Shown: positions 8,625-18,268, counted from the stretch's first letter. The stretch is DNA of 46,306 nucleotides from Bacteroidales bacterium (GCA_015061185.1 SUWZ01000024.1:1-46306), one strand, 5' to 3'. Numbers and translations: made by a program. Notes: generated by a model from the letters alone, not told the origin.

Positions 8625-9113
8625 TTATTCAGCAGAAGCCTCTTCAACAGGAGCTTCAGCTGCATTATCAGTAGCTGTAGCAGCTTCAACTTTCTTCTTA
8701 GAAGAACGACGAGTACGAGTAGCCTTTTTAGGAGCGTCATTCTTTTTCAAGTTTTCATTGTAGTCAACCAATTCAATGAAGCAAGTTTCAGCAGCATCAT
8801 TCAAACGGAACCCGGTTTTAATAATACGAGTATATCCGCCAGGACGATTAGCAATTTTTTGAGAAATTTCTCTAAACAACTCAGTAACAGCTTCTTTGTT
8901 TTGCAAGTAACTAAAAACAACGCGACGAGAATTAGTAGAATCGTCTTTAGCTCTAGTTAAAAGAGGCTCAATATACACTCTCAAAGCCTTAGCTTTAGCA
9001 GTTGTAGTATTAATTCTCTTATGCATAATCAAAGAGATAGCCATATTTGCAAGCATCGCATCCCTGTGAGCTTTTTTTCTTCCTAAATGGTTGAATTTTT
9101 TATTATGTCTCAT
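8625..9113 (-). CDS. rplQ: 50S ribosomal protein L17
   Basis: L17 binds 23S rRNA near the polypeptide exit. The start ([20 protein letters not shown]) and the following [15 protein letters not shown] segment are diagnostic. The family core ends near residue 128. The remaining C-terminal tail is first basic ([10 protein letters not shown]) and then acidic and Ala-rich ([10 protein letters not shown]). Extended tails of this kind are usual in Bacteroidota L17 and absent in E. coli. It is the last gene of the superoperon, 5 nt downstream of rpoA and just before the intrinsic terminator. Confidence 0.97.
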   Translation of the reverse strand: MRHNKKFNHLGRKKAHRDAMLANMAISLIMHKRINTTTAKAKALRVYIEPLLTRAKDDSTNSRRVVFSYLQNKEAVTELFREISQKIANRPGGYTRIIKTGFRLNDAAETCFIELVDYNENLKKNDAPKKATRTRRSSKKKVEAATATDNAAEAPVEEASAE

Positions 9114-9118
9114 TTTAA

Positions 9119-10111
9119 TTATTCTTTATCTAATTTATACTTAGAAATGTCCATACCAAAAGAAAGATTCAAATTATCTAACAATTGGTCTAACTCTGTC
9201 AAAGACTTCTTACCGAAGTTCCTAAACTTGAGCAGGTCATTTTTATTAAATACAACCAATTCACCCAATGTTTCAACATCTGCAGCTTTCAAACAGTTAA
9301 GAGCACGGACAGAAAGATCCATATCAACTAACTTAGTCTTAAGCAACTGACGCATGTGAAGAACTTCCTCATCAAACTCTTCATTTACACCATCCTCAGC
9401 AGAGTCAAGAGTAATCTTTTCGTCTGAGAACAACATAAAATGATAGATTAAGATTTTAGCAGCCTCTTTCAAAGCATCTTTAGGATGTATAGAACCATCA
9501 GTCTGAATTTCAATAACTAACTTCTCATAATCCGTTTTTTGCTCAACACGGTAATTCTCAACCGAGTATTTCACATTACGAATAGGAGTATAGATAGAAT
9601 CGATAGCGATAACGCCAATTTCAGAATTAGGAATTTTATTCTCATCAGCAGGGACATAACCACGACCTTTACCGATGTTAAGTTCGATAGAAAAACTAGC
9701 TCCGGTAGCCAAGCGACAAATAACAAAATCAGGATTAAGGACATCAAATCCAGAAAGAGATTTTGCAATATCACCAGCCTTAAACACGTCTGTACCAGAG
9801 ACATTGATTGTTACCTTTTCTGTTTCAATTTCGTCAACTTTTTGTTTAAAACGAACTTGTTTCAAATTAAGGATAACATTTGTAACATCTTCGAGAACTC
9901 CGGGAATAACCGAAAATTCGTGATCAACACCATCGATTTTAATGGAAGTGATTGCAAATCCTTCCAAAGAAGAAAGCAATATGCGCCTTAAAGCATTACC
10001 AACAGTAATACCATAACCTGGCTCAAGCGGACGAAACTCGAATTTTCCGTAGAAATTATCCGCTTCTAACATTATTACTTTATCAGGTTTTTGAAATGCT
10101 AATATTGCCAT
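9119..10111 (-). CDS. rpoA: DNA-directed RNA polymerase subunit alpha
   Basis: Alpha dimerises to nucleate RNA polymerase assembly, and its C-terminal domain contacts promoter DNA and activators. The 330-residue protein has the N-terminal dimerisation domain with [19 protein letters not shown] near residues 32-50. An acidic linker follows at about 235-250 ([13 protein letters not shown]). The C-terminal helix-hairpin domain covers about 262-322 ([33 protein letters not shown]). The length is normal. It lies between rpsD (10 nt upstream) and rplQ (5 nt downstream), the conserved alpha-operon order, so polymerase and ribosome synthesis are co-ordinated. Confidence 0.98.
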   Translation of the reverse strand: MAILAFQKPDKVIMLEADNFYGKFEFRPLEPGYGITVGNALRRILLSSLEGFAITSIKIDGVDHEFSVIPGVLEDVTNVILNLKQVRFKQKVDEIETEKVTINVSGTDVFKAGDIAKSLSGFDVLNPDFVICRLATGASFSIELNIGKGRGYVPADENKIPNSEIGVIAIDSIYTPIRNVKYSVENYRVEQKTDYEKLVIEIQTDGSIHPKDALKEAAKILIYHFMLFSDEKITLDSAEDGVNEEFDEEVLHMRQLLKTKLVDMDLSVRALNCLKAADVETLGELVVFNKNDLLKFRNFGKKSLTELDQLLDNLNLSFGMDISKYKLDKE

Positions 10112-10121
10112 GAATCAGTTA

Positions 10122-10727
10122 TTATTTAGAGTAAAGTTCAACGATCAATTGTTCTTTAATATTTTCAGGGATATCTGCTCTCTCAGGGATATGCAAATAC
10201 TTACCTGACATAGAAGATCCGTCCCACTCTAACCAAGCATATTTGCTGTGGTTAAACCCAGACAATGCACCTTCGATAACTTCCAAAGATTTAGATCTTT
10301 CGCGAACTCCTACTATTTGTCCTGGTTTCAATGAATAAGAAGGAATATTAACAACTTCACCATCCACTACAATGTGACAGTGAGATACCAACTGACGAGC
10401 AGCTGCACGAGTTGGAGCAATACCCAAACGATAAACTACATTATCAAGACGAGACTCCAACAATTGAAGAAGAACCTCACCGGTAATACCCTTGGTTGCA
10501 GAAGCTTTCTCAAATAAATTACGGAATTGTCTTTCCAACACTCCATAAGTATATTTAGCTTTTTGCTTTTCAGCCAACTGAATACCATACTCAGAAGTTT
10601 TCTTTCTTCTATTCACTCCATGTTGTCCAGGAGGAAAGTTTCTTTTTGCTAAAATCTTGTCTGGACCGAAAATCGGTTCACCAAAACGACGCGCAATTTT
10701 TGTTTTTGGACCTATGTATCTAGCCAT
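10122..10727 (-). CDS. rpsD: 30S ribosomal protein S4
   Basis: S4 is a primary 16S rRNA binder that starts assembly of the 30S body. I use the ATG at 10725-10727 ([18 protein letters not shown]), giving 201 residues. The frame stays open 22 codons further up to 10793, but that part has no S4 similarity. The S4 RNA-binding domain is visible in the middle ([11 protein letters not shown], then [14 protein letters not shown]). The N-terminus has no cysteine cluster, so it is a zinc-free S4. A 108-nt spacer separates it from rpsK, the widest gap in the alpha part. In E. coli, S4 represses this operon. Whether this spacer plays that role is open. Confidence 0.97.
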   Translation of the reverse strand: MARYIGPKTKIARRFGEPIFGPDKILAKRNFPPGQHGVNRRKKTSEYGIQLAEKQKAKYTYGVLERQFRNLFEKASATKGITGEVLLQLLESRLDNVVYRLGIAPTRAAARQLVSHCHIVVDGEVVNIPSYSLKPGQIVGVRERSKSLEVIEGALSGFNHSKYAWLEWDGSSMSGKYLHIPERADIPENIKEQLIVELYSK

Positions 10728-10835
10728 TTTAAAATTGTTTAATTCCAAACCTTGAACCGTGCAGCCGCGATTGCAGAGAGGATTATAATGCAACCTTTCA
10801 CTGTGCGAGATTCGAAAGATGTTTGTAAAATAAAA

Positions 10836-11225
10836 TTATACTCTACGTTTTTTAGGTGGTCGACAACCATTATGAGGAAGTGGTGTAACGTCGATAATCT
10901 CCATGATCTCAATTCCTGCACCATGCACAGTTCTAATTGCAGACTCACGTCCATTACCTGGACCCTTTACATACGCTTTCACCTTTCTTAAACCAAGATC
11001 ATAAGCAATCTTAGCACAATCTTGTGCTGCCATTTGAGCTGCATAAGGAGTATTCTTCTTTGAACCTCTAAAGCCCATTTTACCTGCTGAAGACCATGAA
11101 ATAACTTGACCCTCAGAGTTTGCTAATGACACGATTATATTATTAAAAGATGAATGAACGTGCAATTGTCCAATCGCGTCAACTTTTACAACCCTTTTTT
11201 TGGTTGCTACTGCTTTCTTTGCCAT
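10836..11225 (-). CDS. rpsK: 30S ribosomal protein S11
   Basis: S11 sits on the 30S platform near the mRNA exit and the anti-Shine-Dalgarno end of 16S rRNA. Its 129 residues contain the family signature ([13 protein letters not shown], then [21 protein letters not shown], then [11 protein letters not shown]) and the classical basic end [11 protein letters not shown]. Its place between rpsM and rpsD is the conserved alpha-operon order. Confidence 0.98.
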   Translation of the reverse strand: MAKKAVATKKRVVKVDAIGQLHVHSSFNNIIVSLANSEGQVISWSSAGKMGFRGSKKNTPYAAQMAAQDCAKIAYDLGLRKVKAYVKGPGNGRESAIRTVHGAGIEIMEIIDVTPLPHNGCRPPKKRRV

Positions 11226-11258
11226 ATCTAAATATTAAATTAATAGCGTTAGTAACTA

Positions 11259-11639
11259 TTACTTAGTTGCCTTCTTCTTATTAGCAACTGTTTTCTTTCT
11301 ACCCTTACGAGTACGTGCATTATTCTTAGTACTTTGCCCACGCAATGGTAAACCAATACGATGACGGATACCTCTATAGCAACCAATATCCATTAATCGC
11401 TTAATGTTCAATTGAACCTCAGAACGAAGGTCTCCCTCCACTTTGAAGTTTGCTCCGATAATCTCACGAATTTTCGCAGCTTGATCATCAGTCCAATCCT
11501 TAACTTTGATGTCCTTATCGACACCAGCCTCTGCCAAGATCTTATTAGCACTACTACGACCTATACCATAAATATAAGTCAAACCGATTTCGCCCCTTTT
11601 ATTTTGTGGCAAATCTACACCGACAATTCTTATAGCCAT
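11259..11639 (-). CDS. rpsM: 30S ribosomal protein S13
   Basis: S13 is in the head of the 30S subunit and makes intersubunit bridges and P-site tRNA contacts. The 126-residue protein shows [21 protein letters not shown] at the start, the [16 protein letters not shown] helix region and the C-terminal [19 protein letters not shown]-type motif (here [20 protein letters not shown]), followed by a lysine-rich tail. The tail is longer and more basic than in E. coli. It is 33 nt upstream of rpsK and 27 nt downstream of rpmJ. Confidence 0.98.
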   Translation of the reverse strand: MAIRIVGVDLPQNKRGEIGLTYIYGIGRSSANKILAEAGVDKDIKVKDWTDDQAAKIREIIGANFKVEGDLRSEVQLNIKRLMDIGCYRGIRHRIGLPLRGQSTKNNARTRKGRKKTVANKKKATK

Positions 11640-11666
11640 AAACTAATTTTTTGCAAAAATAATAAA

Positions 11667-11783
11667 TTATCCTTGACGTTGTTTATACTTAGGATTTTTC
11701 TTGTTAATTACATACAAACGCCCCTTTCTTCTGACAATTTTACAATCATCTGTGCGTTTTTTTAATGAAGCTCTAACTTTCAT
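11667..11783 (-). CDS. rpmJ: 50S ribosomal protein L36 (zinc-free form)
   Basis: This 38-residue gene is shorter than usual ORF cut-offs. It begins [20 protein letters not shown] and ends [12 protein letters not shown], a clear L36. The zinc-binding form carries Cys11, Cys14, Cys27 and His33. Here only Cys14 remains, with Thr11, Asn27 and Tyr33 in the other places, so this is a C-minus L36 that should not bind zinc. It lies between infA (16 nt upstream) and rpsM, the standard position. Confidence 0.96.
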   Translation of the reverse strand: MKVRASLKKRTDDCKIVRRKGRLYVINKKNPKYKQRQG

Positions 11784-11799
11784 AATATATATCAATTGT

Positions 11800-12018
11800 T
11801 TATTTATATCTAAAAGCGATTCTCCCTTTTGATAAATCATAAGGAGACATCTCTACTCGCACCTTATCTCCAGGTAAAATCTTTATATAATGCATGCGCA
11901 TCTTACCGGAAATATGAGCAGTAATCTCATGTCCATTCTCTAACTCTACTCGGAACATAGCGTTGGACAACGCCTCTACAATTGTTCCATCTTGTTCTAT
12001 AGCTGCTTGTTTTGCCAT
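11800..12018 (-). CDS. infA: Translation initiation factor IF-1
   Basis: IF-1 binds the 30S A site during initiation. The 72-residue protein is a single OB-fold with the family sequence [20 protein letters not shown] and [18 protein letters not shown], ending GRIAFRYK. Length matches the family. It lies 7 nt downstream of map, and the gene order secY-map-infA-rpmJ is widely conserved, so initiation-factor and ribosome synthesis are joined. Confidence 0.98.
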   Translation of the reverse strand: MAKQAAIEQDGTIVEALSNAMFRVELENGHEITAHISGKMRMHYIKILPGDKVRVEMSPYDLSKGRIAFRYK

Positions 12019-12025
12019 ATTTTCA

Positions 12026-12808
12026 CTATATTGATTTACTACCTAATAATTGTTCGATATACTCAAAAGACGACAATATATCGGCTTTCCCTCTTCGAAT
12101 AGCTACAGTATGCTCGTAATGGGCTGAAAGCGATTTGTCTGCAGTGTATATTCCCCACTGATCCTCTGCCAAATATACTTCCTTTGCCCCCATGTTTATC
12201 ATCGGCTCAATCGCAATCACCATTCCACTCTTTAAAACCTTACCATAACTTGCTTTCCCATAATTAGGAACGGCAGGTTCTTCGTGTAAATTACGACCAA
12301 TGCCGTGACCAACCATCTCACGAACCACTGAATATCCGGCTGATTCGCAATATGTCTGGATTGCATTACCTATATCTCCTATTCTCTTTCCTTCTACTGC
12401 TACTTCAATGCCTTTCATCAAAGACTCTTTCACCGTTTTTAAGAAAGAGCGGGTTTCAGGTGCGACCTCGCCACAACAAAAGGTGTAACAAGAATCGCCA
12501 TGAAATCCATTTTTTTTGACACCACAATCAACTGAAACTATATCACCCTCTTTCAATACGTAATTCGAAGGAATTCCATGAACTACGACGTCATTAATTG
12601 AAATACAGAGCGTATTCGGGAATCCGTTATACCCTAAGAAGCTTGGTTCAGCTCCATTTGATTTTATAAAATCAAATGCAATTTTATCCAAGTCTAAAGC
12701 TGATATCCCTGGCTTTATTGCCTTAGCAACCTCTGCCAAAGTTTTTCCAACCAAAAGATTAGAAACTCTCATCAACTCAATTTCTTCGTCTGTCTTAAGA
12801 TATATCAT
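12026..12808 (-). CDS. map: Type I methionine aminopeptidase
   Basis: The enzyme removes the initiator methionine from new proteins as they leave the ribosome. In this 260-residue protein all active-site residues are in place. His77 is in VVVHGIP, the metal ligands are Asp94 (SVDCG), Asp105 (FHGDSC), His168 (VGHGIG), Glu201 (IEPM) and Glu232 (YEHTVAI). There is no N-terminal zinc-finger extension, so this is the short bacterial type. It lies 7 nt downstream of secY, in the usual spc-operon place. Confidence 0.98.
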   Translation of the reverse strand: MIYLKTDEEIELMRVSNLLVGKTLAEVAKAIKPGISALDLDKIAFDFIKSNGAEPSFLGYNGFPNTLCISINDVVVHGIPSNYVLKEGDIVSVDCGVKKNGFHGDSCYTFCCGEVAPETRSFLKTVKESLMKGIEVAVEGKRIGDIGNAIQTYCESAGYSVVREMVGHGIGRNLHEEPAVPNYGKASYGKVLKSGMVIAIEPMINMGAKEVYLAEDQWGIYTADKSLSAHYEHTVAIRRGKADILSSFEYIEQLLGSKSI

Positions 12809-12815
12809 CTCTCAA

Positions 12816-14159
12816 TTAATATGCAGATAAACCTGAACGTCCTTTAATTGGTCCTGATTCCATTAAACCATCATAGTGATGCATCAACAAGTGGCTCTCT
12901 ATTTGTTGTAGTGTATCCAAAACAACACCCACCATAATCAATAGAGAAGTTCCACCAAAGAATTGGGCAAATTGTTGAGTAACACCAAACAAACTGATTA
13001 TAGCAGGCAAAACTGCAATAATAGCCAAGAAGATAGATCCCGGGAATGTGATGCGAGACATAATTGTATCAATATACTCAGCTGTCTCTGCTCCTGGTTT
13101 TACTTGAGGAATAAAACCGTTATTTCGTTTCAAATCATCCGAAATTCTCTTTGGATCAACAATAATAGCCGTGTACAAGAAGGTAAACAATATAATTAAC
13201 ACTGCAAACACCAAATTGTACCAAAAACCAGTTGTATTTCCAAAAAGATTGTAGTAGGATGTATTTCCATCTGAAGCGAAGAATGGCAATAACGCCAAAG
13301 GAATAAACATAATTGCTTGCGCAAAGATGATAGGCATAACACCTGCAACATTCACCTTCAAAGGAATATAATTTCTTGCACCCAAAGCTGGAGTCATACG
13401 TCCCTTTTCTAATCTAGCATATTGAACAGGAACTTTACGTACACCTTGAACCAACATGATTGCAGCAGCAGAAACCAATAGGAACCCGACAATCTCAATT
13501 ATAAACTTGATAAGTCCTCCTCCGTCTTGATTTGTCAAACAGAATGCAAACTCTTGTGCTACAGCACTTGGGAAACGAGCAATAATACCTACTAAAATGA
13601 TAAACGAGATACCATTACCAACACCTTTATCTGTAATACGTTCTCCCAACCACATCACAAACATACTACCAGCACACAACATAATAGTTGAAGAGACTAC
13701 AAACCATATACCTTCAGGAAGCGCAGCCCCAACTTCTCTCAATTGAACCGACAAGTTCACAAGATAAGAAGGTCCTTGAATCAACAAGATAGCTACAGTT
13801 AAATATCTAGTATATTGTTGAATTCTCTTTCTTCCACTCTCCTCTTTTTGCATTTTTTGGAAAGTAGGAACAGCAATTGATAGCAATTGAATTACAATGG
13901 AAGCTGAGATATAAGGCATGATTCCCAATGCAAAAATAGAAGCATTAGAAAACGCACCTCCGGAGAACATATCCAACAAGGCCATGATACCTCCGCTTGT
14001 CTGCTCTCCTAAAGCAGACAAAGCAGACGGATCAATTCCCGGTAAAACGACAAATGAACCAAAACGATATATCAAAACAAAAAAAATCGTAATCAAGATA
14101 CGAGTCCTTAAGTCCTCAATCTTATAGATATTTTTCAATGTTTGAATTAGTTTTTTCAT
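12816..14159 (-). CDS. secY: Protein translocase channel subunit SecY
   Basis: SecY forms the inner-membrane protein-conducting channel with SecE and SecG. The 447-residue protein begins with the cytoplasmic KNIYKIEDLRTRI segment, then the first membrane helix and the plug region GIDPSAL. Around ten hydrophobic helices follow in all. GERITDKGVGNGIS (near 172) and the cytoplasmic loop around NGFIPQVKPGAETAEYID (near 350) are classic SecY signatures. Its ATG overlaps the rplO stop as ATGA (14156-14159), which suggests translational coupling. Confidence 0.98.
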   Translation of the reverse strand: MKKLIQTLKNIYKIEDLRTRILITIFFVLIYRFGSFVVLPGIDPSALSALGEQTSGGIMALLDMFSGGAFSNASIFALGIMPYISASIVIQLLSIAVPTFQKMQKEESGRKRIQQYTRYLTVAILLIQGPSYLVNLSVQLREVGAALPEGIWFVVSSTIMLCAGSMFVMWLGERITDKGVGNGISFIILVGIIARFPSAVAQEFAFCLTNQDGGGLIKFIIEIVGFLLVSAAAIMLVQGVRKVPVQYARLEKGRMTPALGARNYIPLKVNVAGVMPIIFAQAIMFIPLALLPFFASDGNTSYYNLFGNTTGFWYNLVFAVLIILFTFLYTAIIVDPKRISDDLKRNNGFIPQVKPGAETAEYIDTIMSRITFPGSIFLAIIAVLPAIISLFGVTQQFAQFFGGTSLLIMVGVVLDTLQQIESHLLMHHYDGLMESGPIKGRSGLSAY

Positions 14160-14608
14160 TTTTCCAAGATTACAACTGTTCCACCTTGAGCCTCAATTGC
14201 AGCTTTTGCAGATGCAGAGAAAGCGTGAGCAGAAACAGTTAATTTAGAAGTTAAAGAACCGTTACCCAAAACTTTAATTAAAGAATTAGAAACTGAATAT
14301 CCAACTTCGTTTAACACATTTAAATCAATAACATCAACATTCTTAGATGTAGCAATTTCTTGCAATGTACCAATATTGATAGCTTTGTACTCTACTCTGT
14401 TGATATTTTTAAAGCCATACTTAGGCAAACGACGTTGCAAAGGCATTTGACCTCCTTCAAAACCGATCTTTTTAGAATAACCAGAACGAGATTTCGCACC
14501 TTTGTGACCTCTCGTAGAAGTTCCTCCTAAACCAGAACCTGGACCACGACCAATTCTTTTTCGAGTCTTTGTAGAACCTGCAGCGGGTTTTAAATTACTT
14601 AGATTCAT
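14156..14608 (-). CDS. rplO: 50S ribosomal protein L15
   Basis: L15 is a 23S rRNA binder that assembles late in the large subunit. The 150-residue protein begins MNLSNLKPAAGSTKTRKRIG, followed by the long Gly/Arg-rich extension GRGPGSGLGGTSTRGHKG and the GFEGGQMPLQRRLPKYGF motif that defines the family. Its TGA stop overlaps the secY start by 4 nt. rpmD lies 26 nt upstream. Confidence 0.98.
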   Translation of the reverse strand: MNLSNLKPAAGSTKTRKRIGRGPGSGLGGTSTRGHKGAKSRSGYSKKIGFEGGQMPLQRRLPKYGFKNINRVEYKAINIGTLQEIATSKNVDVIDLNVLNEVGYSVSNSLIKVLGNGSLTSKLTVSAHAFSASAKAAIEAQGGTVVILEK

Positions 14609-14634
14609 TTTACTAAAAATTTACTGTTTTAAAA

Positions 14635-14811
14635 CTACTTTTCAACACTCACCAAGTGTTTAACAACTTCAACCATTCCTAAAATAGCAGGAGTGTCTTC
14701 GTGTTCAACAACAGAGTTAATCTTCTTAAGTCCTAAAGCCGCTAAAGTGGCTTTTTGATTTTTAGGACAACCAATTTTACTTTTTACTTGCTTTATCTTA
14801 ATTGTAGCCAT
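14635..14811 (-). CDS. rpmD: 50S ribosomal protein L30
   Basis: This 58-residue gene is too short for common cut-offs and was read directly. It begins MATIKIKQVKSKIGCPKNQK and continues with LGLKKINSVVEHEDTPAILG, the L30 core. It ends VKHLVSVEK before a TAG at 14635-14637. Length and the place between rpsE and rplO fit the spc operon exactly. No Shine-Dalgarno sequence precedes it. Confidence 0.96.
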   Translation of the reverse strand: MATIKIKQVKSKIGCPKNQKATLAALGLKKINSVVEHEDTPAILGMVEVVKHLVSVEK

Positions 14812-14822
14812 ACTTTCAAAAA

Positions 14823-15341
14823 TTAACCTTTAAACACTTTTTCCATTGAAACACCACGATTTTGAGCTACTGTATAAGCGTCTCTCAATTCCGACAAAGC
14901 CAAAATTGTAGCCTTTACCAAGTTATGAGGATTTGAAGATCCTTTTGACTTAGCCAAAACGTCTGTAATTCCAACACTCTCTAAAACAGCACGCATCGCA
15001 CCACCTGCTTTAACTCCGGTACCATGAGATGCTGGTCTAAGCAATACATTTGCACCACCGAATTTAGCAGCTTGCTCATGAGGAATAGTTCCTTTCAATA
15101 CAGGAACTTTTACTAAGTTTTTCTTAGCAGCTTCAACACCCTTAGCAATTGCTGTGGTAACCTCACCTGCTTTACCTAATCCCCATCCTACAATGCCATC
15201 TTCATTTCCAACAACTACGATAGCTGCAAAACTAAAAGTACGACCACCTTTCGTTACTTTTGTAACACGATTAATGGCAACTAATCTATCTTTTAACTCC
15301 AAATCATTGGTTGTTTTTACTTTATTATTATTTCCTGCCAT
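14823..15341 (-). CDS. rpsE: 30S ribosomal protein S5
   Basis: S5 lines the mRNA entry channel and affects decoding accuracy. I start at MAGNNNKVK (15341), giving 172 residues as in relatives. An ATG two codons upstream (15347) would overlap the rplR stop. The spectinomycin-loop region [18 protein letters not shown] is intact, and the C-terminal domain with KPASHGTGV-like [20 protein letters not shown] is normal. It is directly downstream of rplR. Confidence 0.97.
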   Translation of the reverse strand: MAGNNNKVKTTNDLELKDRLVAINRVTKVTKGGRTFSFAAIVVVGNEDGIVGWGLGKAGEVTTAIAKGVEAAKKNLVKVPVLKGTIPHEQAAKFGGANVLLRPASHGTGVKAGGAMRAVLESVGITDVLAKSKGSSNPHNLVKATILALSELRDAYTVAQNRGVSMEKVFKG

Positions 15342-15346
15342 AACCA

Positions 15347-15691
15347 TTAAAATTTAAGTCCACCTTTACGAGCTGCATCAGCCAATTCTTTAACTCTACC
15401 GTGATACAAGTATCCATTACGGTCAAATACTACCTCTGTAATTCCAGCCTCTTGCGCCTTTTTTGCAACTAATTCACCAACTTTAGCAGCTTGTTCCTTC
15501 TTTGCAACTTTCTCTGTCATTCCAAGAGAGGAAGCAGAAGCCAATGTTACTCCGGTTAAATCATCAATCAATTGAACATAAATCTGTTTATTGCTTCTGA
15601 AAACCGTCATACGAGGGCGAGAAGCCGAACCAGAAATTTTAGCTCTGATGCCTCTCTTTATCTTTAATCTTCTTTCAATTTTTGAAGTCAT
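15347..15691 (-). CDS. rplR: 50S ribosomal protein L18
   Basis: L18 binds 5S rRNA and helps dock it in the central protuberance. The 114-residue protein has a basic start ([18 protein letters not shown]), the core [20 protein letters not shown], and the C-terminal [19 protein letters not shown] followed by ARKGGLKF, all diagnostic. It lies 22 nt downstream of rplF. Confidence 0.98.
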   Translation of the reverse strand: MTSKIERRLKIKRGIRAKISGSASRPRMTVFRSNKQIYVQLIDDLTGVTLASASSLGMTEKVAKKEQAAKVGELVAKKAQEAGITEVVFDRNGYLYHGRVKELADAARKGGLKF

Positions 15692-15713
15692 AATAAATCA
15701 AATTTTAGAATAA

Positions 15714-16268
15714 TTATTTAGCTCCAGCTGACTTACCAGCCTTACGACGAATTTGCTCGCCAACAAACTTAACACCTTTACCCTTATAAGGCTCTGGCTT
15801 ACGGAAAGAACGAATCTTTGCACAAACCTGACCCAACAATTGTTTATCACAACTTTCAAGAATAACCAAAGGATTTTGATTTCTTTCACTCTTAGTTTCA
15901 ATCTTAATTTCCTTAGGCAATTGCAAGAAGATATTATGGGTATAACCCAAAGCGAACTCAAGAACTTGACCTTGGCTAGATACACGATAACCGACTCCGA
16001 CCAACTCTAATTCTTTTTTGTAACCTTCAGATACACCAACTACCATGTTATTAACCAAAGCGCGATACAAACCATGCATTGAACGGTGTTGAGGTTGATC
16101 TGATGGTCTTGTAAACTCTACAGAACCATCTTTAATCTCCATTTTAATCTCAGGGTTAACATACTGAGAAAGTTCTCCCTTAGGACCTTTTACAGTTACT
16201 ACATTATCATTCATAGAAACTGAAACTCCTGCAGGAATACTGATTGGTAATTTTCCTATTCTAGACAT
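15714..16268 (-). CDS. rplF: 50S ribosomal protein L6
   Basis: L6 sits near the factor-binding site of the 50S subunit. The 184-residue protein begins MSRIGKLPISIPAGVSV and has the two repeated L6 domains. The second ends with the signature RKPEPYKGKGVKFVGEQIRRKAGK. The gene is preceded by a perfect AGGAGG on the - strand, 9 nt before the ATG, which most genes in this window lack. It follows rpsH by 17 nt. Confidence 0.98.
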   Translation of the reverse strand: MSRIGKLPISIPAGVSVSMNDNVVTVKGPKGELSQYVNPEIKMEIKDGSVEFTRPSDQPQHRSMHGLYRALVNNMVVGVSEGYKKELELVGVGYRVSSQGQVLEFALGYTHNIFLQLPKEIKIETKSERNQNPLVILESCDKQLLGQVCAKIRSFRKPEPYKGKGVKFVGEQIRRKAGKSAGAK

Positions 16269-16277
16269 TTTTCAATT

Positions 16278-16283
16278 CCTCCT
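16278..16283 (-). promoter_or_regulatory. Strong Shine-Dalgarno sequence of rplF
   Basis: AGGAGG on the - strand lies in the 17-nt gap between rpsH and rplF, 9 nt before the rplF ATG. Most starts here have only A-rich leaders, so this site stands out. Confidence 0.7.
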
Positions 16284-16285
16284 AA

Positions 16286-16684
16286 TTAGTAAATGTAACA
16301 TAAAACTTCTCCACCCACTTTTAAATCGCGAGCTTCCTTGTCTGTCATAACTCCCTTTGATGTGGATACAATTGCAATACCCAAACCATTCAATACGCGA
16401 GGCATATCTTTATAACCTACGTACTTACGCATACCAGGAGAAGATACTCTCTTCAATCCCTTAATCGCATTTACCTTGTTAATCGGGTCGTACTTCAACG
16501 CAATCTTAATTGAACTGCGAGTTGTACCCTCACCCTCAAACTTGTAATTCAAGATATAGCCCTTATCAAGCAATATCTTTGTAATCTCTTTTTTCAAATT
16601 AGATGCAGGAACTTCAAGCACTCTATGTTTTGCTTGAATAGCGTTCCTCATTCTAGTTAGATAATCTGCTATTGGATCTGTCAT
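16286..16684 (-). CDS. rpsH: 30S ribosomal protein S8
   Basis: S8 is a primary 16S rRNA binder of the 30S body and in E. coli represses the spc operon. The 132-residue protein begins MTDPIADYLTRMRNA and has the C-terminal RNA-binding motifs RVSSPGMRKYVGYKDMPRVL and GIAIVSTSKGVMTDKEAR, ending GGEVLCYIY. The length is normal. It lies 58 nt after rpsN. Confidence 0.98.
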   Translation of the reverse strand: MTDPIADYLTRMRNAIQAKHRVLEVPASNLKKEITKILLDKGYILNYKFEGEGTTRSSIKIALKYDPINKVNAIKGLKRVSSPGMRKYVGYKDMPRVLNGLGIAIVSTSKGVMTDKEARDLKVGGEVLCYIY

Positions 16685-16742
16685 AATAAATTAATTAAAT
16701 TGATCAGGATAACACCTGACAATATTTAACACTAAAATTCTT

Positions 16743-17012
16743 TTACCAGCTCGCTTTCTTTACACCAGGAATCAAACCTGCAGAAGCCATTTCACGGAAT
16801 TGTATACGTGAAATTCCAAACTGACGCATATATCCCTTAGGACGTCCAGTTAATTTGCAACGATTGTGCTTACGAACCGGAGATGCATTCTTTGGAAGAG
16901 CTTGCAAAGCTTCATAATTACCTTCAGCTTTCAATTGTGCTCTCTTTTCTGCATACTTGGCGCAAAGTTTAGCCCTTTTTACCTCACGGGCTTTCATTGA
17001 TTCTTTTGCCAT
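16743..17012 (-). CDS. rpsN: 30S ribosomal protein S14 (long, zinc-free form)
   Basis: S14 is in the 30S head near the decoding region. The family start is [16 protein letters not shown] (ATG at 17010-17012), giving 89 residues. An in-frame ATG 12 codons upstream lies inside the end of rplE and adds nothing family-like. This is the longer S14 type with a single cysteine in [20 protein letters not shown] and no CxxC pairs, so it does not need zinc. It ends with the universal [14 protein letters not shown]-type sequence. Confidence 0.97.
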   Translation of the reverse strand: MAKESMKAREVKRAKLCAKYAEKRAQLKAEGNYEALQALPKNASPVRKHNRCKLTGRPKGYMRQFGISRIQFREMASAGLIPGVKKASW

Positions 17013-17016
17013 TATC

Positions 17017-17568
17017 TTATCTTTTAACGTTTTTAAAAGGTAATCCAAACTCTCTCAACAAAGCATATCCCTCTTCATCAGTCTTTGCAGAAGTAACAAA
17101 GGTAATATTCATACCCAACAACTTCTGAATAGAATCGATGTTAATTTCAGGGAAAATGATTTGCTCCTCAATTCCTAAAGTATAATTACCACGTCCATCC
17201 AACTTAGACTCAATACCCTTGAAGTCTCTGATACGAGGAAGAGCAACACGAATTAATCTTTCAAGAAATTCGTACATTTTCTCTCTACGCAACGTAACAC
17301 GAACACCAATTGGCATCTTCTTACGTAACTTAAAGTTGGACACGTCCTTCTTAGACAATGTAGCTACTGCTTTTTGACCTGTGATTGCAGTTAACTCATT
17401 GATCGCAACTTCAATAATTTTCTTGTCAGCAACTGCTTGCCCCAAACCTTGGTTGATCACGATCTTTTCCAAAACCGGAACTTGCATAACTGACTTGTAA
17501 TTGAACTCCTTCATCAAGGAAGGAACTATACGCTCAGCGTAAACTTTCTTATAACTTGCAGTATTCAT
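17017..17568 (-). CDS. rplE: 50S ribosomal protein L5
   Basis: L5 binds 5S rRNA and contacts P-site tRNA in the central protuberance. The 183-residue protein has [20 protein letters not shown] near the start, then [32 protein letters not shown] and [15 protein letters not shown], all family signatures. It is 2 nt downstream of rplX and 4 nt before rpsN, so the three are tightly coupled. Confidence 0.98.
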   Translation of the reverse strand: MNTASYKKVYAERIVPSLMKEFNYKSVMQVPVLEKIVINQGLGQAVADKKIIEVAINELTAITGQKAVATLSKKDVSNFKLRKKMPIGVRVTLRREKMYEFLERLIRVALPRIRDFKGIESKLDGRGNYTLGIEEQIIFPEINIDSIQKLLGMNITFVTSAKTDEEGYALLREFGLPFKNVKR

Positions 17569-17570
17569 TA

Positions 17571-17888
17571 TTAAATAACCTCCCCTGACTTTTTAGAGTA
17601 ACGTACAGATTTACCTTCCTCATTTTTACGACGTCCAATACGAGTTGGCTTTTGTGATGAAGGATCAATCAAATTAAGATTTGAAATATGAATTGGAGCC
17701 TCCTTCTTGATAATAGCACCTTGAGGATATTTTGAATTTGGCTTAGTACTCTTAGAGACCATATTCAACCCCTCAACTATAGCACGTTGCTCCTTAACAA
17801 ATACTTCAAGAACTTGTCCTGTTTTCCCTTTATCAGAACCTGTGTTAACGTAAACTATATCACCCTTTTTGATATGTAACTTACTCAT
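17571..17888 (-). CDS. rplX: 50S ribosomal protein L24
   Basis: L24 is an early assembly initiator on 23S rRNA near the exit tunnel. The 105-residue protein begins with a KOW motif ([20 protein letters not shown]) and has [12 protein letters not shown] and [16 protein letters not shown], as usual for bacterial L24. It lies 12 nt downstream of rplN and 2 nt before rplE. Confidence 0.98.
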   Translation of the reverse strand: MSKLHIKKGDIVYVNTGSDKGKTGQVLEVFVKEQRAIVEGLNMVSKSTKPNSKYPQGAIIKKEAPIHISNLNLIDPSSQKPTRIGRRKNEEGKSVRYSKKSGEVI

Positions 17889-17900
17889 TTTTCTTTAAAA

Positions 17901-18266
17901 TTAAAGCACTTCGGGTGCTAATGAAACAATTTTCATATTAGATGCACGGAGCTCTCTCGCAACCGGACCGAAAATACGGCTGGCACGCATCTCTCCTGCA
18001 GCATTCAAAAGGACACAAGCATTATCATCGAAACGGATGTAAGACCCATCTTGACGTCTAACTTCTTTCTTTGTTCTAACAACAACTGCTTTAGAAACAG
18101 TTCCTTTCTTCATGTCACTTGACGGGATAACATTTTTTACCGTTACTACGATAATATCCCCAACAGTAGCATAACGTTTCTTAGTACCTCCCAAAACGCG
18201 AATACACAACGCTTCTTTGGCACCACTGTTATCAGCCACAACTAATCTAGATTCTTGCTGTATCAT
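17901..18266 (-). CDS. rplN: 50S ribosomal protein L14
   Basis: L14 lies at the subunit interface. The 121-residue protein starts [20 protein letters not shown] and includes [20 protein letters not shown] and the C-terminal [20 protein letters not shown], a full match to the family. It follows rpsQ by 2 nt. Confidence 0.98.
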   Translation of the reverse strand: MIQQESRLVVADNSGAKEALCIRVLGGTKKRYATVGDIIVVTVKNVIPSSDMKKGTVSKAVVVRTKKEVRRQDGSYIRFDDNACVLLNAAGEMRASRIFGPVARELRASNMKIVSLAPEVL

Positions 18267-18268
18267 AA

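Noticed and set aside
10728-10793. 22-codon N-terminal extension of S4
   Set aside because: The added residues have no resemblance to S4 family starts, while [10 protein letters not shown] is the standard start.
17573-17585. GGGGAGG before rplE as a third strong Shine-Dalgarno site
   Set aside because: It is made by the last codons of rplX and lies 10 nt from the start with no extended match, so it may be only coding sequence.
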